Below, one piece after another: positions 48,598-59,950 of a stretch of 64,000 nucleotides of DNA. The position numbers and the translations under genes are program-made. How positions within the stretch are numbered: position 1 is the first letter of the stretch; each line of letters starts with the position of its first letter. Location of the stretch: NCBI RefSeq assembly GCF_003386665.1, contig NZ_QTUB01000001.1, positions 2,666,001-2,730,000 of the forward strand, in the 5' to 3' direction. The DNA comes from Xenorhabdus cabanillasii (GTDB lineage: Bacteria; Pseudomonadota; Gammaproteobacteria; Enterobacterales; Enterobacteriaceae). Below the pieces are notes generated by a model. It saw nothing but the letters and a program-made list of their open reading frames with translations. It was not told the origin of the DNA and ran no database searches.

Positions 48598-50247
48598 TCA
48601 GAAGTTAACGGTGTTCTGAGAAATGGTTTGCAGCGGGCTTATCTGGTATATGCCGGTGCTTATTGATTCTATATCACTCAATTCAACATTCTTATCACTT
48701 GCATCACTGTACGTGTACCACGATCCAGATATGTTAATGGCAGGATTTAAGGTATCCATATTCACGAATCCATCCTTTCCTTTCATCTTCGCATGAACAA
48801 ACAGAGCCTTGCCTTGCGCGAACAATTTGTTCACATCATCATTAATCTGGTAAATGATAAATTTCTTGCCTGACAGCCTTTCATGGTAGAGATAAACCTT
48901 CTGAAGAATGAAATCACCATCGATTGAAAATCCTGCATTTTTAGACGGTATTTCATCCAGCGCTGAGTAATCAAAGAACGCAGGGAATTCGGTGAATGAG
49001 TTGACTTTATAGAAGTTTTTGACCATTGGCTGCTTATACGTTGGGTATGTATCAGTGGCCTTAAGTAAACGAGTAAAGTAATGGTCTGGAATTGAAATAT
49101 CCTTAACGCCTGCCTCCAGCTGCTGGTTGATCATGTATTGACGGATCTGCTCCTGTTTCCATGTTCTGTCTACAGCATAAGTGAACATCAGGTAAGATGG
49201 CACAAAGTACACCAAGCCAAACGTGAAAATCGTTACCAGAACACAAGCCTTTTGCCAGCTCTTCGATTCGCTGACAATTGCATGGATAAGGAATGAAGCT
49301 GATATCAGCATGAAGCAAAGCGCACCGTTATATGCGCGTGTAGGCATGAATGGAGCGCCGATGAATGCCATGTTGGACATAATCGCGGCCACAAAGAATA
49401 TCGCTGCGTAGGTAACGTTCTTGCGGTTTACAATACCAAACATAGACACGCATATAGCCAGTACGATAAGAAGCAAATAAGCTAGCCAATAGGTCTGCAT
49501 TGCTTCTGGCATCCGGTTAAACATCTGCTCGTCAATCTTGCCGGCCAGTGAAAGACCATGCCACCATGTGAATACAGCAGAACGTGCCGCACCGCCTGGG
49601 CTGAATAACAGCACTGCGGCGCCAGTTAACAGGCCGACAAAATAAGGCGCAACGATACGCAGGTTCTTGTTGTAAATGATGTGAGCGATCGTCAAGAGTA
49701 TGACGATGATGCAGGTGTTTTCGTTAGAGCATCCTGCGAGGAAACCAATAACAAAACATCCGGCCATTTTCAGAACAGAAGGCTGTTCTTTCTGCCGTAA
49801 CAGCATGACCAGATAGACAGATACAAAGAAGTTTGGCCAGACGTAGTTTGCGGCTCCAACGAACCAGAAAGACGTTTGCCCCAGAGCAGGGTTAGCGATC
49901 CAGTAGAAAATAAATACGATGAAAACTGCGGCCCAGTGTGGCTTTAATTTACGGTCCTGAGCAACAGATGGAAGGCATGCGTAAAGATATAGCATCGTTG
50001 AGAAAGCAATCGCAGTTAGACCTTCGTACACTGCATGCGGCAACCAATTCATCATATAGCTGCTAATCATGTTTGTTACGATGCGCCCGCTCCACCACAT
50101 ATAATGCTGGTACTGCCCAAGTAGAGATGAACCAACAGCATGGTAATAATAAAAGTCATCCGACAGCATTGGCACATGAAGTGATGGTATCAGTATCATC
50201 ACAAACACAATGCCGAACGCCATCAGTCCGGCGTACTTCTTGCTCAT
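48598..50247 (-). CDS. GtrC-like serotype-specific glycosyltransferase (polytopic membrane protein)
   Basis: 549 residues with about ten membrane helices in the first 360 residues and a C-terminal periplasmic domain of some 180. Near the N-terminus the acidic DDFYYY motif follows the first helix, as in GT-C enzymes. Position as third gene after gtrA and gtrB, and topology, match the serotype-specific transferase that moves a glucosyl unit from its lipid carrier to O-antigen in the periplasm. The sugar acceptor linkage cannot be told. Its ATG overlaps the gtrB stop (ATGA). Confidence 0.82.
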   Translation of the reverse strand: MSKKYAGLMAFGIVFVMILIPSLHVPMLSDDFYYYHAVGSSLLGQYQHYMWWSGRIVTNMISSYMMNWLPHAVYEGLTAIAFSTMLYLYACLPSVAQDRKLKPHWAAVFIVFIFYWIANPALGQTSFWFVGAANYVWPNFFVSVYLVMLLRQKEQPSVLKMAGCFVIGFLAGCSNENTCIIVILLTIAHIIYNKNLRIVAPYFVGLLTGAAVLLFSPGGAARSAVFTWWHGLSLAGKIDEQMFNRMPEAMQTYWLAYLLLIVLAICVSMFGIVNRKNVTYAAIFFVAAIMSNMAFIGAPFMPTRAYNGALCFMLISASFLIHAIVSESKSWQKACVLVTIFTFGLVYFVPSYLMFTYAVDRTWKQEQIRQYMINQQLEAGVKDISIPDHYFTRLLKATDTYPTYKQPMVKNFYKVNSFTEFPAFFDYSALDEIPSKNAGFSIDGDFILQKVYLYHERLSGKKFIIYQINDDVNKLFAQGKALFVHAKMKGKDGFVNMDTLNPAINISGSWYTYSDASDKNVELSDIESISTGIYQISPLQTISQNTVNF

Positions 50248-51167
50248 TTACTACTCCTTTTCTTTAAAAGATATCGAGGTCTATTTTTGACCTCGACATA
50301 AATCCTTCCAATATATTCACCCAAAACGCCAATGCCGATAAGCTGAATGCCGCCGAGGAAAAGAATTGATACCAGCAGTGAAGGGTATCCGCGAACTGGG
50401 TTACCAAATGCGATGGTGTCGATAATCATCTGGGAACCATAAATGAATGACACCCCAGCGACGAATGCCCCAATGTAACTCCACATACGAAGCGGGAATG
50501 TGGAGAAGCCAGTAATCCCTTCTAGGGCCAGATTCCATAGCTTCCAACCATTGAATTTTGTGCTGCCAGCTACACGTTTCTCGCGTGTATACTCAGCAAC
50601 ATCAGTGCGTCCTCCAACCCACGACAGTACACCTTTCATGAATAGGTTACGTTCCGGCATCTGTTTGATATTTTCCACAACCTCGCGCGACATCAGGCGG
50701 AAGTCGCCTACATTTTCCTCTATCTGCGGATTGCTTATTTTGTTGTGGAGCTTATAGAACCATTCTGCGGTCTTGCGTTTCATTCTGCCGTCAGTCGAGC
50801 GATCTGTGCGTTTTGCTAATACAATATCAGCCCCTTTTTGCCATTTCTCTATTAACAGGGGGATAACTTCTATCGGGTCTTGCAAATCAACGTCAATAGG
50901 AATGACAGCATCACCAGTAGCATGCTCAAGACCTGCAAATAGAGCGGGTTCTTTCCCAAAATTTCGAGTAAAACTGAGAGGAACAACTAGCTTATCTGAT
51001 ACAGCAAGAGCGTTAATTATGCTTTCTGTCGAATCTCTACTGCCATCATTAATGAATATAATTTCAACATCATATTTTTTTAGTTCTTCATTTTCTCTGA
51101 CGGTCTTATAAAAAATTGGTATTGCTTCCTCTTCATTGAAGACAGGTACGACCAGTGAGATCTTCAT
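50244..51167 (-). CDS. gtrB: GtrB bactoprenol glucosyltransferase
   Basis: 307 residues of family GT2: [37 protein letters not shown] with the metal site, and [14 protein letters not shown]. Two C-terminal membrane helices anchor it. It loads a sugar, glucose in known systems, onto undecaprenyl phosphate on the cytoplasmic face. It overlaps gtrA by one base and gtrC by four. Confidence 0.93.
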   Translation of the reverse strand: MKISLVVPVFNEEEAIPIFYKTVRENEELKKYDVEIIFINDGSRDSTESIINALAVSDKLVVPLSFTRNFGKEPALFAGLEHATGDAVIPIDVDLQDPIEVIPLLIEKWQKGADIVLAKRTDRSTDGRMKRKTAEWFYKLHNKISNPQIEENVGDFRLMSREVVENIKQMPERNLFMKGVLSWVGGRTDVAEYTREKRVAGSTKFNGWKLWNLALEGITGFSTFPLRMWSYIGAFVAGVSFIYGSQMIIDTIAFGNPVRGYPSLLVSILFLGGIQLIGIGVLGEYIGRIYVEVKNRPRYLLKKRSSK

Positions 51168-51529
51168 TATTCATTACCTTTAAATACAAAAAATTTTGAG
51201 TACACAAACCCTAGCACCAAGCTAATCGTAGAAAACGCAATCAATGTTGCTATAGGTTGTATGTTCATCGCATCAGATAGATGTCCTGTAAGGTAGCTCA
51301 ACAGCCCCATAAATGAAATAAATGCAATATATCGCCCTCCAGTAGCTTTTTTCTGGAAGGTAAATTTAGCGTTTGCATAAAAAGAGAATGTTACAGCTGC
51401 GCAGAAACCAACTAAGTTACTGATTGCTTGAGTTGCACTAAATAGATACATCAGAACGGCGAACAGTAACCAATGGATTAGCGTGTTGATAGCACCAATT
51501 GACACGTATTTTGTGAATAGCTTTATCAT
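51167..51529 (-). CDS. gtrA: GtrA-family bactoprenol-linked glucose flippase
   Basis: 120 residues, four membrane helices, with the family opening [16 protein letters not shown] and [11 protein letters not shown] between helices 2 and 3. It is thought to flip the lipid-linked sugar to the periplasm for GtrC. It is the first gene of the operon, nearest the attachment site, as in P22 and Shigella serotype-converting phages. No paired GATC sites appear upstream, so the Dam/OxyR phase switch known for P22 gtr is not visible here. Confidence 0.9.
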   Translation of the reverse strand: MIKLFTKYVSIGAINTLIHWLLFAVLMYLFSATQAISNLVGFCAAVTFSFYANAKFTFQKKATGGRYIAFISFMGLLSYLTGHLSDAMNIQPIATLIAFSTISLVLGFVYSKFFVFKGNE

Positions 51530-51571
51530 TTTCGGTAAGTTATATGAAATTTAACGCGTAAGCATATCAGT

Positions 51572-51711
51572 TTAGGAAGCATGTATCACCTGTTCCAGCT
51601 TACTTTCCCACCTCTTTACAATCCCCCACTTTTCTTTCAGGTAGTCGTAGCGGTCGATATCTCATCAATGTAGTCAGCGGACCATTGTATCATTGGTGGG
51701 GTGTATGGGAA
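51572..51711 (-). pseudogene. Broken fragment of an unidentified phage-type gene
   Basis: On the minus strand FPYTPPMIQWSADYIDEIS is followed, after a one-frame shift, by DRYDYLKEKWGIVKRWESK and a stop at 51572. No full gene is present. I cannot name the family. It lies between gtrA and the right attachment repeat, within the phage remnant. The rest of the 51530-51901 gap shows no gene. Confidence 0.45.
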
Positions 51712-51901
51712 AGGTATCAATGAATATTTTTTCTAATAAATCCCAATTAGGAACTATCGAAAAAAACAGCAAGAAAAAAGGCGTATCACGTCCCTTTAAC
51801 CAACAACAAAATTCACCCTAACGTTAGCGCACTTTTGCCACTTTTCGTCGGCCATTTTACCCTCATTTTACCCCCATTTTACACCAAGCAAATTCGAGGT
51901 A

Positions 51902-51990
51902 TAAAAAAACCAACCGCAACAGGTTGGTTTTTCTAGGGAAATTTGGTCGGCATGATAGGATTTGAACCTACGACCCCCGACACCCCATGA
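51902..51990. repeat. Right 89-bp attachment repeat
   Basis: Identical to 44909-44997. Here the repeat continues into the 5' half of an intact tRNA-Pro, so this junction rebuilds the tRNA. The 6.9 kb between the copies is the integrated element. Confidence 0.9.
51906..51932 (-). terminator. Rho-independent terminator of tRNA-Pro
   Basis: AACCAACC and GGTTGGTT around a GCAACA loop, with seven T residues following on the minus strand, just past the tRNA 3' end. The same hairpin is duplicated in the left attachment repeat. Confidence 0.9.
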
Positions 51991-52020
51991 CGGTGCGCTA
52001 CCAAGCTGCGCTACATGCCG
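51944..52020 (-). tRNA. tRNA-Pro (anticodon GGG)
   Basis: 77 bases on the minus strand: acceptor CGGCATG pairing with CATGCCG, D arm TAGCGCAGCTTGGTAGCGC, anticodon loop with TGGGG giving anticodon GGG, T loop GTTCAAATC and encoded CCA. It corresponds to proL of E. coli, which also lies beside yejM. It served as attachment site for the phage remnant on its 3' side. Confidence 0.96.
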
Positions 52021-52095
52021 ATGACTTTGCTTATAGTACCTTTTTTTATCCGCAAAGCAAGCCCCTTGTTTAGTGAGTGATTGATTTTTCAACAA

Positions 52096-53838
52096 TTAGT
52101 TTGCTAAAAATCGGTTAATTTCGGTTAGTATTTGTAACAACTGGGTCAGATTGGGTTTGGTATCTTGGATCTCATTGCCATCTAGGTCATACAGATGGTA
52201 TTCGCCATTCTTAGAAAGATAGATTGTGTTTTGAGCTGTTGTCACAATTAATGAACCATTTTCACCAGTAATCAGCCAAGGAGTATTTCTTTGAGCTCTG
52301 AAAAGATCTTCTCCTTGCGAATAATCATCGGGGATATTACTGACATGCAATAAACGTTGCATTAGTGTTGTCATAATATCCTGATGGCTAGTCAGTTTGT
52401 TAATGGTTTGTGCTGGTGTACCTGGCCAATGGATAATCAGTGGAACATGCATCTGTTGGCGATTAAATTTATCGCCTATAAACCATTTTGATGAATAGTT
52501 TGTAATGGTGCTGCCATGTTTAGCAGTAATCACAACGATAGTATTGTTTAAGGCACCTTTATGTATCAAGGCTTCCAAAACATTATTGATTTCAACATCC
52601 AGTGTTTTCCTGTCAACTTTATCTGATGAAGGTGGAATACCATTCAGGTTCAAGAATGAAAACCATGGTGTTGTGTTATTACGTAAATTTAGCCACCGTT
52701 GCCATTGTTCTAAGGTTAAGCTGTCATTTGGTTTATCAGCATTGGGGAGTGAATAGTCAGTTAAAATAGCTTGGCGGTAAAGTGGGGTATTGAATCCATC
52801 TGATGAGTATAAACCAAACTGATACCCTTGATGAGTCAAGGCATCGATAAGTGCCGAAGATTTTCTGCTGTAAAGAATACCATCCAGATAGCCAGATGAT
52901 ATGCCGTAGAATAACCCGAATAACGCAGTATCGTTCTGCATACCAGTGCTGAAATGCTGGGTGAACTGGATGTTATTCTTTGTGAAGCGTTCAAGGAATG
53001 GCATCTCATTAGCGGTAATGTCATCATTATCCAAACCATCCACAACTAATAACAATAAATTATAACCGCGTCCGCTATCACGATAAGATAACGTATTCAA
53101 CGGATATTCAACTGTCAGAGCAGCAGGATTGCCTTGCTGGATTATGCGACGCTGGTACTCTTGTTTATCCAGCAGACCATGCTTTTCAAGAAACTTACGT
53201 GCTGTCATTGGGTATGAAAGTGGTAAGTTCGAACGCTGCATGGTAATAGGCCGATAGAAATTGGCATCTGCCCAGATATATATCATATGAGAAGCAACAA
53301 AAGCTGTGATAAATACAGCGGCTAATGGTTTGCCGAACCTTTGTCGATTCAGGCTGCGTAATTTTTGCCAGCTCCACGTACCGTATAGCATCTGTACCAG
53401 AAAAATAACTGGTATGCAGATGAACATCAGTTGCCATTCTCTTGCCCGTTCACCTTGTTCCGGGTTGGTTACCAGATCCCAAACCAATGGTGTCAGATGT
53501 AGGTGAAAACGCACATAGATGGAGGAGTCAAGTATCAATAGTGTTAACCCTGCCGTTGCTATGGTGGCAGAAAGAAATCGTAGCAATCTCTGTGACATAA
53601 CAATAAATGTCAGCGGGAATAACACCAATAAATAAATGGTGAAAACAATGAAGCTGAAATGACCGAGCCAACTGACCAGCGCATAGATGCGACCAAAAAG
53701 TGAACCCGGCCAATCCGATGCGAATAAATAGCGACTGCCCAGCACAAGACTGAACACAATATTGAACAGAGCGAACCAGTGTCCCCAACTGATCATCTGA
53801 GAAACTTTTTCGCGGTAATGCTGGCGGCTAGTCACCAT
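52096..53838 (-). CDS. yejM: YejM/PbgA (LapC) inner-membrane regulator of LPS synthesis
   Basis: 580 residues. Five membrane helices occupy about the first 190, then a basic linker leads to a periplasmic domain of the sulfatase fold (LLLLVVDGLDNDDI, FSTGMQNDTALFGLFYG, VVITAKHGST). The protein binds LapB and, by sensing LPS at the inner membrane, controls FtsH turnover of LpxC. In characterised homologues the sulfatase fold is not a working sulfatase. It starts 31 bp after yejL. Confidence 0.93.
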   Translation of the reverse strand: MVTSRQHYREKVSQMISWGHWFALFNIVFSLVLGSRYLFASDWPGSLFGRIYALVSWLGHFSFIVFTIYLLVLFPLTFIVMSQRLLRFLSATIATAGLTLLILDSSIYVRFHLHLTPLVWDLVTNPEQGERAREWQLMFICIPVIFLVQMLYGTWSWQKLRSLNRQRFGKPLAAVFITAFVASHMIYIWADANFYRPITMQRSNLPLSYPMTARKFLEKHGLLDKQEYQRRIIQQGNPAALTVEYPLNTLSYRDSGRGYNLLLLVVDGLDNDDITANEMPFLERFTKNNIQFTQHFSTGMQNDTALFGLFYGISSGYLDGILYSRKSSALIDALTHQGYQFGLYSSDGFNTPLYRQAILTDYSLPNADKPNDSLTLEQWQRWLNLRNNTTPWFSFLNLNGIPPSSDKVDRKTLDVEINNVLEALIHKGALNNTIVVITAKHGSTITNYSSKWFIGDKFNRQQMHVPLIIHWPGTPAQTINKLTSHQDIMTTLMQRLLHVSNIPDDYSQGEDLFRAQRNTPWLITGENGSLIVTTAQNTIYLSKNGEYHLYDLDGNEIQDTKPNLTQLLQILTEINRFLAN

Positions 53839-53869
53839 ATTTTCTTATGTTAATTTCTTAATGGAAAAA

Positions 53870-54097
53870 TTAATGCGCTTTATCTTCATTGATTGAAGAT
53901 TGTAACGCGTGTGCAAACGAGTTTGCGATATGTCTGCGTTGGGCAGGAGCAATACTCGTGTTGATTAAATTCGTGACCATATTGCCTAAAACCATTAATG
54001 AAAGATCGGTAGGAATATGGTTTTTCTCGAAAACGTTTACCAGTTCAGTTAGTAAATGTTCAACTTTTTCATCGCTGTAGCGAGATGACTGTGGCAT
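53870..54097 (-). CDS. yejL: YejL family protein (DUF1414)
   Basis: 75 residues, fully helical in appearance. Landmarks are [36 protein letters not shown] and [12 protein letters not shown]. The function is unknown. It lies upstream of yejM on the same strand and divergent from yejK, as in E. coli. Confidence 0.92.
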   Translation of the reverse strand: MPQSSRYSDEKVEHLLTELVNVFEKNHIPTDLSLMVLGNMVTNLINTSIAPAQRRHIANSFAHALQSSINEDKAH

Positions 54098-54374
54098 GAC
54101 TCAAATATCCTGAATATACAAAGCTTCATATATTACCGTATAGAAGGGGTATTTTCTGCTTTTTTATGACAATTTAATTTCATTATTGTGCAAATTGTTG
54201 CCATTCTTTTAGCTGTTGCATCATTTTAGTCTTTGAAATGAGTAACGTTAATAATTAAATTGTGAGCGCTTTTCCACCAGTGGGATTTTTGGTTGCAGCA
54301 GAAAGGTAACAGTGTTTGAATACGCCGTTAACTGCAAGGCCCCGAAGGTCAAAGCTGTAAAAGGAGTATAAATA

Positions 54375-55382
54375 ATGAGTCTGGAAATTACCCAGATCGC
54401 GTTACATCAGTTGATTAAACGTGACGAACAAACACTGGAAGTGATTTTGCGGGATTCTCTGCTGGATACCAATGAGGTAGTGGAAGAGATGATGGCAGAA
54501 TTACATCGTGTGTATAGCGCCAAAAGCAAAGCTTATGGTGTGTTCAATGATGAAAGTGAACTTGCTGAGTCACTCCGTCATCAGCGTAAGGGGAATGAAG
54601 ATTTTTTAGGTTTTAGCCGAGCTGCAACCGTTCGTCTGAAAGATGAGCTGACAAAATACCCGTTTGCAGAAGGTGGTACTGTGTTGTTTTGTCAGTACCG
54701 ATATTTGGCTGTGGAGTATTTGTTAATTGCGGTTCTTAACAGTTGTAATAGTACTTCTGTCAATGAAGAATTAGATGTAAATACAACGCAGTATCTTGAT
54801 ATTCCTCATGCTGATATTGTTGCCAGAATTGACTTAACTGAGTGGGAAACCAACCCTGGCTCCTGTCGCTATTTGACTTTCCTGAAAGGGCGAGTAGGGC
54901 GCAAGGTTTCTGACTTTTTCATGGATTTTCTGGCTGCCAGTGAAGGAATGAATGCTAAAGTACAGAATAAAGGGTTGTTGCAGGCAGTAGATGATTATTG
55001 CGAATCTGCTCAGTTAGATAAAAATGAGCGACAAGCTTATCGCCAACAGGTTTACAGTTATTGTAATGAGCAGCTACAGGCGGGCGAGGAGATTAAATTG
55101 CAGGAACTGTCTCAGGAATTACCACCATTGGGTGAGCATAACTTCCAGCAATTTTCACAGCATAAGGGATACGAGTTGGAAGAAAGTTTCCCGGCAGATC
55201 GCAGTACATTGCGTCAGTTGACTAAGTTTGCTGGCAGCGGTGGCGGATTGACAATTAATTTTGATGCTACGTTATTCGGAGAAAGGATTTTCTGGGATCC
55301 GGCAACAGATACATTAACGATTAAGGGCACTCCTCCAAATCTGCGTGATCAATTGCAACGTCGTGGCAGTGGTAATCACTAA
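54375..55382 (+). CDS. yejK: Nucleoid-associated protein YejK/NdpA
   Basis: 335 residues, the family length. It opens [15 protein letters not shown] and has [29 protein letters not shown] and a [17 protein letters not shown] ending. NdpA is a spermidine nucleoid-associated protein; its molecular role is not well defined. It begins after AAAAGGAG. The 280 bp before it hold its promoter and that of yejL. Confidence 0.94.
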   Translation: MSLEITQIALHQLIKRDEQTLEVILRDSLLDTNEVVEEMMAELHRVYSAKSKAYGVFNDESELAESLRHQRKGNEDFLGFSRAATVRLKDELTKYPFAEGGTVLFCQYRYLAVEYLLIAVLNSCNSTSVNEELDVNTTQYLDIPHADIVARIDLTEWETNPGSCRYLTFLKGRVGRKVSDFFMDFLAASEGMNAKVQNKGLLQAVDDYCESAQLDKNERQAYRQQVYSYCNEQLQAGEEIKLQELSQELPPLGEHNFQQFSQHKGYELEESFPADRSTLRQLTKFAGSGGGLTINFDATLFGERIFWDPATDTLTIKGTPPNLRDQLQRRGSGNH

Positions 55383-55430
55383 TATTTTTCGACTCTGAGA
55401 TTGAAACATTTAGTAACGAAATGACAAAAA

Positions 55431-55460
55431 TAAATAACGCCGCATTTGCGGCGTTATTTA
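55431..55460. terminator. Bidirectional terminator between yejK and rplY
   Basis: A perfect 30-base palindrome: TAAATAACGCCGCA with its complement and only TT at the tip. It lies between the convergent yejK and rplY, with AT-rich tails both ways. Confidence 0.92.
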
Positions 55461-55494
55461 CTCGGCGTCCCGATAAAAGCTCGATTGTGGCTAA

Positions 55495-55776
55495 TTAAGC
55501 ACGCAGGAAATCAATGTGCGTCAGTTTAGGTTTAAACGGATGACGTTGTACTGCCTGCACTTTAACTTTAGTTTCTTTACCATCAACAATCAGAGTCAGA
55601 ACTTCGTAGAATTCTGGCTTGCTTTCGTGGTTGATAACTGCATCGTGATCCAGCTCGATAGAAACTGGCTCTTGGTTACCACCATAAATAATTGCTGGAA
55701 ACTTGTTAGCTCTGCGCAGGCGGCGGCTCGCACCTTTGCCCTGCTCTTTACGTATTTCTGCATTAATAGTTAACAT
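55495..55776 (-). CDS. rplY: 50S ribosomal protein bL25 (short form)
   Basis: 93 residues, the short form without the CTC domain. It has [23 protein letters not shown] and a C-terminal LTHIDFLRA. It binds 5S rRNA. It stands alone, downstream of radD on the same strand. Confidence 0.97.
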   Translation of the reverse strand: MLTINAEIRKEQGKGASRRLRRANKFPAIIYGGNQEPVSIELDHDAVINHESKPEFYEVLTLIVDGKETKVKVQAVQRHPFKPKLTHIDFLRA

Positions 55777-55940
55777 TATTTTTTCTCTATAAAAGAAGAA
55801 AATAAATCCTGCTACAGGCGACCCAGCAGCAGGTTCGATACTTGGCTTAATATTATGGATTACGCTAAGCGGGCGGCATTTTAACGAAAAACCTATATGA
55901 CAGCAAATAGAAAGTACTTTGTCGTGAGTAATTACACAGC

Positions 55941-57698
55941 TTAATACAGGTCATCAGCTCGTCGGAAGCGGCCTTGATAATCAAAAATTTTTTCCCGGAT
56001 CTGCCAGAACTGCCCCTTTTTCCGCGCAACAACAAAATCAGGATGTCGTAGTAAAGGCAGTTGATGAGCAATATCTCCAGCTGTTTTCCAATGTAAAGGA
56101 ATACCCGGTGCTCGTTGGTGATGGCGCATAAATTGCAGTTCAAATACTTTTTTCTGACCGGGGGTTGTCAAACGGAATAATTCAGATACGTTTGCTCCAT
56201 CTTCATCGTAATAAGTGATTTTGAGCCATTCGCCTTTATTGTCATTACCTGGAGTTAATTGCATACCACCACAACGCAGTACAAGAGCATCTTTGAGTTT
56301 AAGAGCTGCTTTCAGCATATCATCAGGATCGACCAGCACTTCTTGACAGCGATGGCAACGTCGGGCTGCGATATCGTTTTCTGCTCCGCAATGCGGGCAT
56401 GATTTGAAACGAAAGCGAAAATCACATTGGTATCTTTTTCCTGTTTCGTCTTCTTCCCATCTTTGGCAACGGCGTCCAAAGTGTTCAATGATGTCACCCT
56501 CTGTGGTGCATTTTCCCCAGAAGGTATTGGCAAACTGACAGATTGGGCAGAATACTTGTACAGGCTGGTTTTGTGAATTGGGTTTGTGGCTGCCGACTTC
56601 TGGCGTATAAAGGTCGTGAGGGTTGCCCGCATAGTCTAAAATTAGGCACTCTTTCTTATCAGGAAATAGGCGTAATCCACGGCCAACAATCTGCTGATAG
56701 AGGCTCACGGACTCTGTTGGGCGCAATATCGCGATGAGATCGACGTGAGGTGCATCAAAACCTGTTGTCAGAACAGCAACATTAACCATATAGCGTAGTT
56801 GCTGTTTTTTGAAGGCGCTGACCAGAAGATCCCGTTCAGTACCCGGTGTATCGGCGCTGACTAATGCTGCCTGTCCTGCGGGAAGTAACAGGAAAATTTC
56901 TTTTGCATGTTCAACTGTGGCAGCAAAAATCATTACACCTTTTCGATCTTCTGCATATTCAACGATCTGCTTGACAATATGTGGCGTAATACGTTTCTGT
57001 CGTTTAATTTCCCGGCTCAAGTCAGCTTCATTGAAAATGCCTTGCTGGCTGGTACGTACTTGACTGAAATCATATTGCATTACGGGCATATCTAACCTTT
57101 CTGGAGAAACCAGAAAGTGGTGTTTGATCATATACCGTAATGGAAGTTCATAAATACAGTCACGAAAAAAGCAATTTTCGTCACCACGTATCATGCCATG
57201 ATAGTGATACTGATAAATCCAGCCAGTACCTAAACGGCAGGGTGTCGCGGTTAAACCGAGGATCCTGATCTCGGAATTGTTTTTCTGGAGTTGCTGGATA
57301 ATTTGCTGATACTGACTGTTTTCATCATCACTAATCCGGTGGCATTCATCAATGATTAGCAGTGAGAAGTTATGGTCAAAGCGGTCTAAATTGCGGGCTA
57401 CAGATTGAATACTGCCAAAGACAACTTTTCCTTCACTCTGCTTTTGATGCAGCCCGGCAGAAAAGATATCTGCTTTCAGGTTATAAGAACAATATTTACT
57501 ATGGTTTTGTGCAACCAGTTCTTTAACATGTGCCAGTACTAAAACCCGGCCGTGAGCCAGTTTAGCCAGTTCAGCAATGACAAGGCTTTTGCCTGCACCA
57601 GTAGGTAAAACAATAACTGCTGGTTCTTTATGTTTGCGGAAATGACGAATGGTCGCATCTACCGCTTCTTGTTGATAAGGGCGTAAAGTAAAAGCCAT
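55941..57698 (-). CDS. radD: RadD (YejH) superfamily II ATPase, DNA repair
   Basis: 585 residues. Motif I is [12 protein letters not shown], motif [10 protein letters not shown], motif [12 protein letters not shown], and motif [11 protein letters not shown]. The C-terminus holds Cys-rich zinc-ribbon pairs ([26 protein letters not shown]). RadD works in double-strand break and crosslink repair with SSB. Upstream neighbours differ in direction; it probably has its own promoter. Confidence 0.94.
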   Translation of the reverse strand: MAFTLRPYQQEAVDATIRHFRKHKEPAVIVLPTGAGKSLVIAELAKLAHGRVLVLAHVKELVAQNHSKYCSYNLKADIFSAGLHQKQSEGKVVFGSIQSVARNLDRFDHNFSLLIIDECHRISDDENSQYQQIIQQLQKNNSEIRILGLTATPCRLGTGWIYQYHYHGMIRGDENCFFRDCIYELPLRYMIKHHFLVSPERLDMPVMQYDFSQVRTSQQGIFNEADLSREIKRQKRITPHIVKQIVEYAEDRKGVMIFAATVEHAKEIFLLLPAGQAALVSADTPGTERDLLVSAFKKQQLRYMVNVAVLTTGFDAPHVDLIAILRPTESVSLYQQIVGRGLRLFPDKKECLILDYAGNPHDLYTPEVGSHKPNSQNQPVQVFCPICQFANTFWGKCTTEGDIIEHFGRRCQRWEEDETGKRYQCDFRFRFKSCPHCGAENDIAARRCHRCQEVLVDPDDMLKAALKLKDALVLRCGGMQLTPGNDNKGEWLKITYYDEDGANVSELFRLTTPGQKKVFELQFMRHHQRAPGIPLHWKTAGDIAHQLPLLRHPDFVVARKKGQFWQIREKIFDYQGRFRRADDLY

Positions 57699-57979
57699 TG
57701 TTATGTTACTGTCACGAAGATCGAGTAAAAGGTTGTTGCTGGAGAGGATAACATTTTTCCTTCAACCTGCCGACGAGAAAATATTATCAAGATCAGTGTG
57801 CTGTAACAGATAGTTTATGGTTATTATAGTTATTCTATATACTATTATTCTGCAAATTATCTGCTTGATCTTGTATTCAAAGTGGTTTTGAAATTGCCTG
57901 TAGTATCAAAGGCGTTTTCATATTTATTTTCTGTTAGATTATTTTTTGTTAGGTATTTTTTAATTAGGTGTAGCTATTC

Positions 57980-58687
57980 ATGCGATTGGATAAATTTTTA
58001 TCACAACAATTGGGTATTAGCCGTAATGATGTCGGGCGTGAATTACGTGCTGGGCGAGTTACTGTTGATGACGAAATCATCAAAACAGGGGCATATAAGT
58101 TGAAACCTGAGCAGGTAGTTGCCTACGAAGGAACAATATTGGAGCAATTGGGCGGCCCACGTTATTTTATGTTGAATAAGCCACAAGGGTATGTGTGTTC
58201 GACTGATGATCCATCAAATCCAACTATTTTGTATTTTATTGATGAGCCTGTTGCCCATAAACTGCATTCAGTAGGGCGATTAGATATCGATACTACAGGC
58301 TTAGTGTTATTGACGGATGATGGTCAGTGGTCACATCGTATTACTTCACCCAAGCATCATTGTGAAAAAACCTACCTTGTAACACTGGAACATCCAATAT
58401 CAGAGGATACTGAGGAACAATTTCTTGTAGGTGTTCAACTGAATGGAGAAAAAACACTGACAAAGCCGGCAAAATTAGAGTTCATCGAACCTCAGCTCGT
58501 TCGTCTGACTATCAGCGAAGGACGATATCACCAGGTAAAACGGATGTTTGCTGCCGTGGGGAATCATGTTATTAAGCTTCATCGTGAACGTATTGGCGAA
58601 ATTTATTTGGATCCCAAATTAGAGCCAGGGGAATATCGTGCGTTGACGGAAAACGAAATTAAGAGCATACACATGCCAGTAGCTTAA
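57980..58687 (+). CDS. rsuA: 16S rRNA pseudouridine-516 synthase
   Basis: 235 residues. An N-terminal S4 domain ([19 protein letters not shown]) precedes the catalytic domain with Asp in [15 protein letters not shown] and the [10 protein letters not shown] motif. It modifies U516 of 16S rRNA. It is divergent from radD, and followed closely by bcr. Confidence 0.96.
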   Translation: MRLDKFLSQQLGISRNDVGRELRAGRVTVDDEIIKTGAYKLKPEQVVAYEGTILEQLGGPRYFMLNKPQGYVCSTDDPSNPTILYFIDEPVAHKLHSVGRLDIDTTGLVLLTDDGQWSHRITSPKHHCEKTYLVTLEHPISEDTEEQFLVGVQLNGEKTLTKPAKLEFIEPQLVRLTISEGRYHQVKRMFAAVGNHVIKLHRERIGEIYLDPKLEPGEYRALTENEIKSIHMPVA

Positions 58688-58723
58688 TTTTTTATCTATT
58701 CATAGTTGTTTTGGGAAAAAAGC

Positions 58724-59911
58724 GTGCAACAACAACGATTATCTTATTTGGGATTAGTCCTCATTCTTGGGCTGCTCTCTATGTTAATGCCATTGGCAAT
58801 TGATATGTATTTGCCAAGCATGCCAACAATAGCCATTGATTTCGGTGTCAGTGACGGCAAAGTTCAAATGACATTGAACAGTTACATGCTAGGGTTTGCC
58901 ATTGGTCAAATAATTTATGGGCCAATGTCTGATAGCCTGGGACGTAAGCCCGTTATTCTGGGTGGCGTGATTGTTTTTGCAATATCATCTGCTGCATGTG
59001 CTTTGGCACAAAATATAGGCACCTTCATTTCCATGCGGTTTTTGCATGGTTTTGCTGCTGCGTCGGCCAGTGTTGTGATTAATGCTTTGATGCGTGATAT
59101 GTTCACGAAAGATGAGTTTTCACGCAGTATGTCGTTTGTGACACTGGTGATGATCATAGCTCCACTATTAGCTCCCATGTTAGGCGGGATGGTGATGATA
59201 TGGTTCAACTGGCATGCTATTTTTTGGTCTATCACGATTGCTGCGGTAATAGCTGCATTTTTATTTGCCGTTTTTATCAGGGAAACACTACCTAAAGAGA
59301 AAAGGCAGCGCTTCAATCCAAAGGTCACTTTAGGGCAGTTTGTTATGCTGTTCAGGCAGCACCAAGTGCTGTGTTATATTTTGGCCAGCGGTTTTTCTTT
59401 TGCTGGAATGTTTTCTTTTCTGAATACCGGGGCATTTGTTTATATCCAATTGAATGGTGTTCCTGCACAGCATTTTGGTTATTACTTCGGATTGAACATT
59501 ATCTTTATGTTCATTATGACAACCATCAATAGTCAGTTTGTCCGCAAATATGGCGCATTGAAGATGCTGAATTTTGGCATATTTGTCCAATTTGTCATGG
59601 GATTATGGTTGTTATTCAGCACTATGCTTGATTTAGGTTTTATTTCTTTGGTGTTGGGTGTTGCAATTTATATCAGCAGCATTTCTTTGATTACTTCCAA
59701 TGCGATGGCCGTTGTGTTGGATGATTACCCTCATATGGCTGGAACAGTAGCTTCATTATCTGGAACCATACGTTTCAGTATTGCCGCCCTGGTTGGGGCA
59801 ATTTTATCTTCAGCTCCTGAAAAAAGTGCATGGCCAATGGTTGGTTCGATGGCCTTGTGCGTAATATTAGCGATGATATTGATTGTCTATGCACGTAAAG
59901 CCAAGACATAA
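58724..59911 (+). CDS. bcr: Bcr-type MFS multidrug efflux transporter
   Basis: 395 residues, twelve membrane helices. The GTG at 58724 follows GGGAAAA; a TTG at 58706 would add six residues. Signatures: LMPLAIDMYLPSMP, the loop 2-3 motif YGPMSDSLGRKP, and SFAGMFSFLNTGAFVYI. It belongs to the DHA1 drug:H+ antiporters; Bcr exports bicyclomycin and sulfonamides in E. coli. It follows rsuA, as there. Confidence 0.93.
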   Translation: MQQQRLSYLGLVLILGLLSMLMPLAIDMYLPSMPTIAIDFGVSDGKVQMTLNSYMLGFAIGQIIYGPMSDSLGRKPVILGGVIVFAISSAACALAQNIGTFISMRFLHGFAAASASVVINALMRDMFTKDEFSRSMSFVTLVMIIAPLLAPMLGGMVMIWFNWHAIFWSITIAAVIAAFLFAVFIRETLPKEKRQRFNPKVTLGQFVMLFRQHQVLCYILASGFSFAGMFSFLNTGAFVYIQLNGVPAQHFGYYFGLNIIFMFIMTTINSQFVRKYGALKMLNFGIFVQFVMGLWLLFSTMLDLGFISLVLGVAIYISSISLITSNAMAVVLDDYPHMAGTVASLSGTIRFSIAALVGAILSSAPEKSAWPMVGSMALCVILAMILIVYARKAKT

Positions 59912-59920
59912 AATAATCAA

Positions 59921-59950
59921 AGAAGCCACTTGTGTTTTCAAGTGGCTTCT
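59921..59950 (+). terminator. Rho-independent terminator of rsuA-bcr
   Basis: A perfect 12-bp stem, AGAAGCCACTTG with CAAGTGGCTTCT, TGTTTT loop, and a T-rich tail. Confidence 0.95.

Noticed and set aside
51530..51760. Dam/OxyR-type phase-variation switch upstream of gtrA
   Set aside because: Known P22-type gtr promoters have paired GATC sites; I found none here.
51868..52095. 75-codon frame across tRNA-Pro
   Set aside because: It is the antisense and sense reading of the tRNA and terminator, not a gene.
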